A stretch of 5,578 bases of DNA from Lachnospiraceae bacterium. Its GTDB lineage: Bacteria; Bacillota; Clostridia; Lachnospirales; Lachnospiraceae. Both the position numbers and the translations under genes were made by a program. The notes beneath the pieces are model-generated. The model searched no databases, was not told the origin of the DNA, and saw only the letters and a list, made by a program, of their open reading frames with translations. Every line of letters begins with the position of its first letter. Position 1 is the first letter of the stretch. The DNA is taken from contig JAFUXY010000334.1 of assembly GCA_017477005.1 (NCBI GenBank), forward strand, positions 1-5,578, given 5' to 3'. Below, piece after piece: positions 1 to 5,578 of the stretch.

Positions 1-1517
1 TCAAAGGTGTCCAAAATGCTCTGCTCCGGCTCCTCGGTCGCCAGACTCACCGCCACGATCACGACAGCGGACAGCAAAAACGCAGGCAAAAGTTCATATA
101 GATCGAAGGCGCCCCCCATCGGACGCACCAGATATTTCCAGACAAAGACGCTCACCCCGCCGGTCAACATCCCCGCAATGGCCGCAAGCCTTGTCGTCCT
201 CCGCCAAAACAGCGAAAACAGCATGATCGGCCCAAAGGAAGCGCCGAATCCGGCCCACGCAAAGGACACAATCGTAAACACCGAGGAATTCGGATCCCTC
301 GCAATGACCATGGCCACGATCGCGATGCCAACCACCGTCAGTCTCGCCGCCAACACCCTCTGCGCATCCGTCAGCTTCATACCGACTACGTCGATCAGCA
401 GATTTTGAGACACCGAAGAAGATGCCGCCAAAAGCTGGGAATCCGCCGTTGACATCGTACAAGCCAGAATACCCGCCAAGATCAAGCCGCCGATCAGCGC
501 CAGAAGGACGCCATGCTCGCTCAAAATCCCGGCAATCTCAATCAAGATCCGCTCCGATTCGGAGGTCGTCTCATAATGAGACACCACGCCCGACAGCGAA
601 AGGGAATAGCCGATCACGCCGATCAAAATCGCCACGCCCATAGAGATCACGACCCAGATGCTCGCGATCCGTCTCGCCAACGTCACTTCGTTTTCATCCC
701 GGATCGCCATGAAACGAAGCAGGATATGGGGCATTCCGAAATAACCTAGCCCCCACGCCATCGTAGAAACAATGGTCAAAAATCCATAAGGCCCGCTTTC
801 TCCGGTCGCCGTATTCGCGCTCGTAGTCATCGACAAATAGCCTTCTACTGCCTTTGCGTTGTTGATGACCACATCCATGCCACCGGCCGCGTCGATTCCG
901 TAGAAGACCACGACGATCAAGGCGATTGTCATAACAATGGACTGGATCAGGTCGGTGGTACTCGCCGCCAGAAACCCGCCCAACATCGTATATCCCGAGA
1001 TAATCAACCCCGAGATCACCATCGCCGGGAAATAATCAATCCCAAACAACGAGGAAAACAGCTTCCCGCAGGCCGAAAACCCACTGGCGGTGTACGGAAT
1101 GAAGAAGACCAGGATCACCAGCGCCGACATCGCCAACAGCACGTTGGTCGAATCGTTGTACCGGTTTTTGAAAAACTCTGGAATCGTAATCGCGTTTCCG
1201 GCTGCCTGCGAATACTGCCGCAGCCTCTTCGCCACGATCAGCCAGTTGACATAGGTACCCAGCGCCAGTCCGATCGCCGTCCAACCAGGATCGGCAATAC
1301 CTGCGATCAGCGTCAGCCCCGGCAGCCCCATCAAAAGCCAGCTTGACATATCGGAAGCCTCCGCCGACATTGCCGTCACGATCGGCCCAAGGGTACGACC
1401 GCCCAAATAAAAATCGTCTGAATTTTTGTTCTTTTTGGAAAAATAAATCCCAATACCGACGACCACCGCCATATAGGCGAGGATCGACACAATGATCAAC
1501 ATCTGTGAAGAACTCAT
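1..1517 (-). CDS. putP: Sodium/proline symporter, PutP family (3' end cut by window edge)
   Basis: Secondary transporter of the sodium:solute symporter family (SSS, LeuT fold) that imports L-proline with Na+ across the cytoplasmic membrane. An open frame runs from ATG at 1517 for 505 codons to the left edge without a stop; E. coli PutP has about 502 residues, so only a short tail should be missing. Family blocks seen: FYLGGRTLGPIVTAMSAEAS (36-55), followed by DMSSWLLMGLPG (56-67), PYTASG (141-146), MAWGLGYFGMPHI (253-265) and STADSQLL (356-363). By alignment from memory, D56, S58, S356 and T357 match E. coli Na+ site residues D55, S57, S340 and T341; Y142 and W255 match residues implicated in proline binding. 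S59 stands where E. coli has G58. About a dozen hydrophobic segments alternate with short loops. The start follows an AGGTGAG site that overlaps the upstream ATPase stop; the gap between genes is 8 bases, so cotranscription and translational coupling are likely. Proline as substrate is inferred from family; a related solute is possible. Confidence 0.93.
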   Translation of the reverse strand, partial: MSSSQMLIIVSILAYMAVVVGIGIYFSKKNKNSDDFYLGGRTLGPIVTAMSAEASDMSSWLLMGLPGLTLIAGIADPGWTAIGLALGTYVNWLIVAKRLRQYSQAAGNAITIPEFFKNRYNDSTNVLLAMSALVILVFFIPYTASGFSACGKLFSSLFGIDYFPAMVISGLIISGYTMLGGFLAASTTDLIQSIVMTIALIVVVFYGIDAAGGMDVVINNAKAVEGYLSMTTSANTATGESGPYGFLTIVSTMAWGLGYFGMPHILLRFMAIRDENEVTLARRIASIWVVISMGVAILIGVIGYSLSLSGVVSHYETTSESERILIEIAGILSEHGVLLALIGGLILAGILACTMSTADSQLLAASSSVSQNLLIDVVGMKLTDAQRVLAARLTVVGIAIVAMVIARDPNSSVFTIVSFAWAGFGASFGPIMLFSLFWRRTTRLAAIAGMLTGGVSVFVWKYLVRPMGGAFDLYELLPAFLLSAVVIVAVSLATEEPEQSILDTF

Positions 1518-1520
1518 AGT

Positions 1521-1527
1521 CTCACCT
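1521..1527 (-). promoter_or_regulatory. Ribosome binding site of putP overlapping the ATPase stop codon
   Basis: On the minus strand the bases read TAGGTGAGACTATG. The TAG (1528-1526) ends the ATPase gene, and the AGGTGAG beginning inside it is the Shine-Dalgarno of putP, 3 bases before the ATG at 1517 (5 bases if only AGGTG is counted). Ribosomes terminating on the ATPase would sit on this site, which supports the chosen start and suggests coupled translation. Confidence 0.7.
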
Positions 1528-2332
1528 AAAAATCCTTTTTCGATAATATTGCCTGATCATTCGTGAACTCCTCGCCGGACACCTCCTCGAATTTGTGAAG
1601 CAGCTGCTCGATCGTGAGGTTTTTCTTCTCTTCTCCGGCGATATTCAAAATGATCTTTCCTTCGTTCATCATGATAATGCGATTTCCATAATGAATCGCA
1701 TCCCGCATATTGTGCGTCACCATCATCGTCGTCAAATGGTGCTCGGACACAATCCGCTGCGTCGTCTCGAGGACGGTTTTCGCCGTCTTGGGATCGAGCG
1801 CCGCCGTATGCTCATCCAACAGCAATATCTTCGGCTTGCGCAACGTCGCCATCAAGAGCGTCAGCGCCTGCCGCTGTCCGCCGGACAACAGCCCCACCTT
1901 CGCCGACATACGCTCCTCGAGCCCTAGCGAAAGCTCCGCGAGCTTTTCGCGGTATTCCTCCCGCTCTTTCTTGGTAATCCCCCAGCGAAGCCCCCGGCGT
2001 TTGCCTCGCCTGGCCGCCAGCGCCAGATTTTCGTCAATCCCCATGGAAGCCGCCGTGCCGGTCATTGGATCCTGAAACACGCGGCCAAGGTATTTGGCAC
2101 GCCGGTACTCGGACAGCCCCGTCACATTGATATCGTCAATCACGATGGCCCCCTCGTTCACCGGCCAGGTCCCCGCGATCGCATTCAGCATCGTAGACTT
2201 CCCGGCGCCGTTTCCGCCGATTACCGTCACAAATTCCCCTTCTTCGATCCGCAGGGAAACCCCGTCCAACGCCAGCTTCTCATTGATCGTGCCGGGATTG
2301 AAGGTCTTTCGAATGTTTTTCAGCTCTATCAT
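1526..2332 (-). CDS. ABC importer ATPase (COG1101/TrpZ-like), 268 aa
   Basis: Cytoplasmic ATP-hydrolysing subunit that powers the importer formed with the adjacent permease and lipoprotein. All ABC motifs are intact: Walker A GGNGAGKST (39-47), Q-loop glutamine in FQDP (Q87), signature LSGGQRQ (149-155), Walker B ILLLDE (169-174) followed by HTAALDP, and H-loop histidine in VTHN (H207). The DEHTAALDP wording, with His in place of the usual Pro after the catalytic Glu, is in my recollection typical of this uncharacterised family rather than a defect. The frame stays open upstream to an ATG at 2467, but those extra 45 residues are low-complexity shadow of the permease gene. The chosen ATG at 2332 gives the usual beginning MIELKNIRKTF, is preceded by a GGGGGAA stretch about 10 bases upstream, and overlaps the permease stop as ATGA, a classic coupled junction. 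Length is normal for the family. Substrate cannot be deduced from the ATPase. Confidence 0.94.
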   Translation of the reverse strand: MIELKNIRKTFNPGTINEKLALDGVSLRIEEGEFVTVIGGNGAGKSTMLNAIAGTWPVNEGAIVIDDINVTGLSEYRRAKYLGRVFQDPMTGTAASMGIDENLALAARRGKRRGLRWGITKKEREEYREKLAELSLGLEERMSAKVGLLSGGQRQALTLLMATLRKPKILLLDEHTAALDPKTAKTVLETTQRIVSEHHLTTMMVTHNMRDAIHYGNRIIMMNEGKIILNIAGEEKKNLTIEQLLHKFEEVSGEEFTNDQAILSKKDF

Positions 2333-3255
2333 GAGATCTTGTTCCCCCTTCTTCCCGCCTTCGCAAAGGAATTGTTGGCCTTTTCCTTCAAATACGGTAC
2401 CGCCAGGAAGACCGCCACAATGATCGCAGTGAACAGCTTGAGGTTGTTGGTCGGCATCCGAAGCCACAGCACCACGCCGATTGCAATATAATACAGAATC
2501 GCGCCAACGACCACAAAGAGCAGACGAATACTGAAGTTCATCCGTTTGCCGACCAGCGCGTTTCCGATCACCTCGCCAATGATCACGGCCGCCAAGCCAA
2601 TCACGATGGCACCGCGGCCCATATTGATATCGGAAAAGCCCTGATACTGGGCCAAAATCCCGCCGGACAGTGCCACAAACCCATTGCTGAGTGCCAGAGC
2701 CAGCACCTTCATACTATCGATATTGATGCCCTGCGCCCGGCTCATCGCCGGATTGGTACCGGTCGCGCGGATCGCGCTCCCCTGCTCGGTCCCGAAATAC
2801 CAGTACATCAGAGAGATCAACACCAGAATAATCACTCCAGTCACCAGCAGCGTCTTCGGGATGTAGCGCAGCGACACCAACAGATTGTATTGCGTCACGG
2901 AAAGCGCCATATTGGCCGCTCCCCCCATGATGTTCAAATTGATCGAATAGAGCGCGATCTGGAGCAGGATCCCTGCCAAAATATCCGGTATCCCGAGCAT
3001 CGTATGCAAAAGCCCGGTCAGAAGCCCCGCCAACACTCCGGCCGCGAAAGCCACCGCCAGAGCCGCCGGCGCCGACCAACCTGAAATGATCAGCACTACC
3101 GTCACAGCGCCGCCCGTAGCGATCGACCCGTCCACCGTCAGATCCGCAAAATTCAAAATCTTATAGGTCAAAAAAACACCCAGCGCCATAATGCCCCAGA
3201 TCAACCCCTGCGCGATATTGCCGGGCAGCGCCGAAAACAAAACTCCGATATCCAT
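2329..3255 (-). CDS. ABC importer permease (COG4120/TrpY-like, branched-chain type fold), 308 aa
   Basis: Integral membrane subunit forming the translocation path, related to the LivH/RbsC-type permeases (BPD_transp_2). Evidence is the block NFADLTVDGSIATGGA (35-50), a hallmark of this family, about eight or nine hydrophobic segments (roughly 11-31, 43-60, 62-84, 90-108, 134-153, 183-203, 214-232, 241-264 and 272-288), and the cytoplasmic segment RATGTNPAMSRAQGI (163-177), which resembles the ATPase-docking loop of this superfamily. QGFSDINMGRGA (205-216) is also family-typical. The C-terminus is basic (KAGRRGNK), consistent with a cytoplasmic end. A GTG at 3312 would add 19 residues (KFFGNRTGG...) that lack family character and would lie on the terminator-like hairpin, so the ATG at 3255, 8 bases after an AAAAGGA site, is preferred. 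The gene probably dimerises as a homodimer because only one permease is encoded. It overlaps the ATPase start by 4 bases and lies 156 bases after the binding-protein stop. Confidence 0.94.
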   Translation of the reverse strand: MDIGVLFSALPGNIAQGLIWGIMALGVFLTYKILNFADLTVDGSIATGGAVTVVLIISGWSAPAALAVAFAAGVLAGLLTGLLHTMLGIPDILAGILLQIALYSINLNIMGGAANMALSVTQYNLLVSLRYIPKTLLVTGVIILVLISLMYWYFGTEQGSAIRATGTNPAMSRAQGINIDSMKVLALALSNGFVALSGGILAQYQGFSDINMGRGAIVIGLAAVIIGEVIGNALVGKRMNFSIRLLFVVVGAILYYIAIGVVLWLRMPTNNLKLFTAIIVAVFLAVPYLKEKANNSFAKAGRRGNKIS

Positions 3256-3263
3256 ACATCTGA

Positions 3264-3270
3264 TCCTTTT
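3264..3270 (-). promoter_or_regulatory. Ribosome binding site deciding the permease start
   Basis: AAAAGGA on the minus strand, 8 bases before the ATG at 3255. It supports that start over the in-frame GTG at 3312, which has no comparable site before it. Confidence 0.6.
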
Positions 3271-3271
3271 T

Positions 3272-3287
3272 GTGGAAAACGTTCCAC
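3272..3287. repeat. Short perfect inverted repeat upstream of the permease (possible operator or small RNA hairpin)
   Basis: The plus strand reads GTGGAA-AACG-TTCCAC: two perfect 6-base arms around a 4-base centre, lying just before the permease ribosome binding site. It recalls the symmetry of LacI/CcpA-family operators, but the CG is displaced by one base relative to a cre consensus and I cannot assign a regulator. In RNA it would form a 6-bp hairpin next to the Shine-Dalgarno. Confidence 0.4.
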
Positions 3288-3347
3288 CTGTACGGTTGCC
3301 AAAAAATTTCACAACCCCGGGCGAAAGGGAATGTAAAAGACCTGTAC
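3286..3347. repeat. Pair of 8-base direct repeats (ACCTGTAC) flanking the terminator 3' arm
   Basis: ACCTGTAC occurs at 3286-3293 and 3340-3347 on the plus strand, 54 bases apart. One copy lies in the loop of the terminator-like hairpin, the other between that hairpin and the permease ribosome binding site, adjoining the small inverted repeat. An 8-base match in a gap of this size could arise by chance; no function is assigned. Confidence 0.3.
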
Positions 3348-3370
3348 CCTATCTTCCGCACGGGGTTGTG
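3300..3370 (-). terminator. Intrinsic terminator or attenuator between binding-protein and permease genes
   Basis: On the minus strand, CACAACCCCG (3370-3361) pairs perfectly with CGGGGTTGTG (3319-3310), then AAA and six T's (3306-3301) follow. The 41-base loop can extend the helix after one mismatch: GCG with CGC, then AGGG with CCCT, leaving a loop of about 17 bases. A 10-bp GC-rich stem near a T tract is the form of a Rho-independent terminator, although the three A's between stem and T tract and the long loop suggest moderate strength. It lies 41 bases after the binding-protein stop. The likely role is partial termination, giving more lipoprotein than permease and ATPase, since no clear separate promoter for the permease is visible. 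Confidence 0.7.
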
Positions 3371-3411
3371 GCAATAAAAACCCAAATCTCAAATCCGCTA
3401 TTTCAGATGGA

Positions 3412-4530
3412 TCACTCTTCCTCTTCCGAAACCTCCATCGCCTCATAGCCTGCAATTGGCTCGATGCCCAGCTCCTCGCAGATTTGGGGATTGTACTTCT
3501 TGGTCAGATCCTTCGCATAACCAATCTCTGTGGTCGCCGGATCTGTGCCATTCTCAAGAATATCCGCCGCCATCAGGCCAGCCTGATAGCCCATATCGTA
3601 GTAGGAAATGGACAGAGTCGCTACGCCGCAGCCCTCCATGATCCCTTCTTCGCCAGCAATGATCGGTGTCTTCGCCGGAAGCGCGATCTCGCGGATAATG
3701 CCCGTGCAGCTCGCCGCCGTGTTGTCTGTAGGAATATAGATCACATCACTGTCCTGGCAGGCTGTCTCCGCTACGGAAGATACGTCGTTGGAATCCGCAA
3801 AGGTGTATTCCGTCACCGTATAGCCTTCGTCCTCCAGATAGCCCGTGATCACCTCGCTCTGATACTTGGAATTCGGCTCCGCCGTGCAGTACAAGATACC
3901 TACATTCGGATACGTATCCGCCGGGAACCACTCTGCCACCATATCCGCCTGCTGATCGAGTGGCGCCAGGTCTGAATACCCCGTCACGTTCATACCGGTC
4001 GTGCCGCTCCAATCATCGATCGAAAGCGCGGTCGCATAGTCCGTGATCGACGTACCCACAACAGGGATATCCGCCGTCGCGGCCTGCGCCGCCTGCAAAG
4101 CCGCCGTCGCATTGCCCATGATCAGATCTACACCAGAGCTCACAAAGGTATTGGCGATCGTCGCGCACTGCGCAGAATCTCCAGCCGCGTTCTGCACGTC
4201 CACCTCTACATTGTCACCCAACTCGTCCGAAAGAGCTGTTTCAAAGCCTTCGGTCGCCGCATCCAACGCCGGATGCTGCACCAACTGCACAACGCCGACC
4301 GTATAGCTGTCGCCCGTAGGTTCTGTGACTTCCTCCGTCACCTCGACCTCTTCCGCCTCGTCGTCTGCCGCTTCCGTGTCTCCTGTGTCCTCCGCAGCTG
4401 TGTCGGTGCTTTCTTCTGTCGTCGCCTCAGTGGAATCCGTGCTTGACGTACTCGCGCTGCCTCCACAACCGGAAATGGCCAAGGCAAGCGTGCCAGCCAG
4501 AGCCAGAGCCATCAGTTTCTTGAATTTCAT
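3412..4530 (-). CDS. ABC importer substrate-binding lipoprotein (COG2984/TrpX-like, ABC_sub_bind), 372 aa
   Basis: Extracellular lipid-anchored receptor that captures the substrate and delivers it to the permease encoded next. Residues 1-21 are a lipoprotein signal: basic MKFKK, hydrophobic core, then lipobox ISGC with lipidated Cys22. Residues 23-75 form a Ser/Thr/Ala linker with 19 Asp/Glu and no Lys or Arg. The two-lobed periplasmic-binding fold follows, starting at YTVGVVQLVQHPALDAATEG (76-95), the family hallmark; NAAGDSAQCATIANTF (114-129), MGNATAALQAA (138-148) and VVGTSITDYATAL (157-169) also match family blocks. The protein ends in VSEEEE. Length is slightly above the usual 320-340 because of the linker. 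ATG at 4530 has AGGAGG 8 bases upstream. Streptococcal relatives are named TrpX (aromatic amino acids), but the family is broad and I do not assign a substrate. A hairpin with a T tract follows the gene. Confidence 0.93.
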   Translation of the reverse strand: MKFKKLMALALAGTLALAISGCGGSASTSSTDSTEATTEESTDTAAEDTGDTEAADDEAEEVEVTEEVTEPTGDSYTVGVVQLVQHPALDAATEGFETALSDELGDNVEVDVQNAAGDSAQCATIANTFVSSGVDLIMGNATAALQAAQAATADIPVVGTSITDYATALSIDDWSGTTGMNVTGYSDLAPLDQQADMVAEWFPADTYPNVGILYCTAEPNSKYQSEVITGYLEDEGYTVTEYTFADSNDVSSVAETACQDSDVIYIPTDNTAASCTGIIREIALPAKTPIIAGEEGIMEGCGVATLSISYYDMGYQAGLMAADILENGTDPATTEIGYAKDLTKKYNPQICEELGIEPIAGYEAMEVSEEEE

Positions 4531-4538
4531 ACTTCTTT

Positions 4539-4544
4539 CCTCCT
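4539..4544 (-). promoter_or_regulatory. Strong ribosome binding site of the binding-protein gene
   Basis: A perfect AGGAGG lies 8 bases before the ATG at 4530, the strongest such site in the window. This fits high synthesis of the receptor relative to the membrane parts. Confidence 0.8.
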
Positions 4545-4556
4545 ATTGGCTTTCGC

Positions 4557-4587
4557 GGAATGCAGACGACCCTTGCCTCTGCATCCC
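4557..4587 (-). other. Leader hairpin upstream of the binding-protein gene
   Basis: On the minus strand GGGATGCAGA (4587-4578) can pair with TCTGCATTCC (4566-4557), giving a 10-bp stem with one G-U pair and an 11-base loop. No T tract follows, so it is not a terminator. It lies between the predicted transcription start and the ribosome binding site, ending 12 bases before AGGAGG. It could stabilise the mRNA or take part in control of translation; no known riboswitch class was recognised. Confidence 0.45.
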
Positions 4588-4607
4588 CCTATAACGCATA
4601 CCGGACA

Positions 4608-4637
4608 AGTTTAGCACCTACCCCAAACCCGTGTCAA
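4608..4637 (-). promoter_or_regulatory. Putative sigma-A promoter of the transporter operon
   Basis: The minus strand has a perfect -35 box TTGACA (4637-4632), an 18-base spacer and TAAACT (4613-4608, four of six matches to TATAAT). Transcription would begin near 4601 and give a leader of about 70 bases. It lies in the only gap before the binding-protein gene, which supports it; the -10 box is mediocre, so activation or a different -10 choice is possible. Confidence 0.6.
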
Positions 4638-4679
4638 CACTTTTCTATGCACCTTGCCTGAGTCCTGCCCAAAATCACG

Positions 4680-5578
4680 CTACTCGATCTCCGCCAAGCT
4701 GGCGTAAAACACACGTACACCGAACCGCTCCCGCAGGAAGAACAGCCGGATCCGCACGGAAATTTTCTCCTTCTCAGGATGCGCCAGATGAATCACATCC
4801 TCCGCCCCGGTCAGCGGAGAAGCCACCGCCGCCTCAAACAACTTCGCAAAGGTGCCATGGTGTACGGTCTCGAGATCATTGGAGATCACCAAGGCCGCCT
4901 CATCGTCCTCGGGTACCACCTTGCGCCCCAAAAGCCGACAATACTGCTCATTCATACGGATCAGGCGGATCTGCCCATCGAGCTCCACCTCATAAAAGGC
5001 CACCGGCCCAAGTATATTGTTGACCACCACATCCGAAAACAGGTTTTCATCGAGAAATTCCCGCACATGCACCGGATCGAGATTCGAAATATAGATCCCG
5101 TCGTAGTCCACCTTCTCTTCTTCGGAGAGCAGCCGTTCAAATTCATCCACCGACATCGGCCGATAGAAATAAAAACCCTGCGCATAGACGCAGCCCATCG
5201 CCGTCAAAAAACGAACCTGTTCCTCGGTCTCCACGCCCTCGATAATCGTAGGAATCTGGAGCGACCTGGCCATATTGACCACGCTCTCCAAAATACTCAC
5301 ACCCTTGTTGATATTGGACATATCCATATGAAGAAACTTCATATCGATCTTCAATATGTCGATCGACAGATCCTTCAGGGTGTTCAACGACGAATAGCCG
5401 GAACCAAAATCGTCCATCAGCACCGTGAATCCGTTTTCCCGCAGCTTGTTGATCTGCTCGTCGATCTTTTCATCGTCCTCGACATAGGCGCTTTCGGTAA
5501 TCTCAACCTCCAAAAGCTCGATGGGCACCTCGTATTTCTTCAGGATTTCCTTGAGAAAGCCCGTGACGTCCATCGTGA
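4680..5578 (-). CDS. EAL-domain cyclic-di-GMP phosphodiesterase with PAS-like C-terminal extension (5' end cut by window edge)
   Basis: EAL enzymes hydrolyse cyclic-di-GMP to pGpG. The frame has no stop up to the right edge, and the EAL signature and the metal-binding Asn of the domain would lie beyond it; the first visible ATG (5573) falls inside the domain and is not the true start. Numbering from that Met, the remaining catalytic set is intact: E24 in VEITES, D54-D55 in DDFGSGYSSL, K75 in LKID, E112 in EGVET and Q132 in AQGF. An active enzyme is therefore likely if the missing part is normal. The EAL fold ends near residue 150. About 145 residues follow, including GPVAFYEVELDGQIRLIRMN (189-208) and EQYCRLLG (209-216), which look like the start of a PAS domain. 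A GGDEF domain upstream is common in such clostridial proteins but cannot be seen here. Stop TAG at 4682-4680; no terminator is evident before the next promoter. Confidence 0.9.
   Translation of the reverse strand, partial: TMDVTGFLKEILKKYEVPIELLEVEITESAYVEDDEKIDEQINKLRENGFTVLMDDFGSGYSSLNTLKDLSIDILKIDMKFLHMDMSNINKGVSILESVVNMARSLQIPTIIEGVETEEQVRFLTAMGCVYAQGFYFYRPMSVDEFERLLSEEEKVDYDGIYISNLDPVHVREFLDENLFSDVVVNNILGPVAFYEVELDGQIRLIRMNEQYCRLLGRKVVPEDDEAALVISNDLETVHHGTFAKLFEAAVASPLTGAEDVIHLAHPEKEKISVRIRLFFLRERFGVRVFYASLAEIE

Noticed and set aside
7..408. Plus-strand open frames, such as those at 7-408, 3484-3975 and 4325-4594.
   Set aside because: They lie opposite well-supported minus-strand genes, have low-complexity or Arg/Pro/Ser-rich products, and show no known domain; they are shadows of GC-biased coding sequence.
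2333..2467. Upstream extension of the ATPase frame to ATG 2467.
   Set aside because: The added 45 residues have no family character and overlap the permease C-terminal coding region; the ATGA junction at 2332 explains the start.
3272..3287. CcpA catabolite-repression (cre) site.
   Set aside because: The arms are symmetric but the central CG is shifted by one base relative to the cre consensus, leaving too many mismatches on either strand.
3256..3312. GTG start at 3312 for the permease, adding 19 residues.
   Set aside because: No ribosome binding site precedes it, its codons fall on the terminator stem and T tract, and the ATG at 3255 has a good site and gives the family's normal N-terminus.
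4531..4600. Leader bases GCAGAGGCAAGG and GCGAAAGCC loosely recall the c-di-GMP-I (GEMM) aptamer core, tempting because an EAL gene lies upstream.
   Set aside because: The region is too short, lacks the GAAA tetraloop stem and the second conserved helix, and the spacing of the two blocks does not fit. The resemblance is superficial.
4531..4679. T-box leader for tryptophan control of a TrpX-like operon.
   Set aside because: The gap is 149 bases with the promoter inside it; there is no room for the specifier stem, the conserved T-box sequence and a terminator/antiterminator pair.

Overview
The window reads as a piece of a Gram-positive, probably clostridial (Firmicutes/Eubacteriales-like) chromosome with a rather GC-rich composition. 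That assignment rests on inference from strong AGGAGG-type ribosome binding sites, a lipoprotein binding protein of the COG2984/TrpX type, a clostridial-looking PutP and an EAL protein with a C-terminal extension. No marker gene fixes the taxon. All five genes lie on the minus strand, so transcription runs from right to left.

Layout, in the direction of transcription. (1) 5578-4680: the C-terminal part of an EAL-domain cyclic-di-GMP phosphodiesterase, cut by the right edge, with a PAS-like C-terminal extension. (2) 4679-4531: a 149-base gap holding a plausible sigma-A promoter, a leader hairpin and a strong Shine-Dalgarno. (3) 4530-3412: a substrate-binding lipoprotein of an ABC importer. (4) 3411-3256: a 156-base gap with a 10-bp GC-rich stem followed by six T's, which looks like an intrinsic terminator or attenuator, then a small inverted repeat. 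(5) 3255-2329: the membrane permease. (6) 2332-1526: the ATPase, whose start overlaps the permease stop as ATGA. (7) 1517-left edge: a sodium/proline symporter (PutP family), starting 8 bases after the ATPase stop and complete except for its last residues.

The binding protein, permease and ATPase form a complete importer of the uncharacterised COG2984/COG4120/COG1101 type. Streptococcal members of this group are called TrpXYZ and are linked to aromatic amino acid uptake, but the substrate here cannot be read from sequence. The tight coupling of a PutP-type symporter to the same transcript suggests a combined amino-acid uptake locus. The hairpin after the binding-protein gene probably makes the lipoprotein more abundant than the membrane parts.

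I see no mobile element, CRISPR array, tRNA or rRNA, and no convincing new system. The most interesting points are the transporter-plus-symporter arrangement, the intra-operon hairpin, the small inverted repeat beside it and the EAL protein's C-terminal extension.
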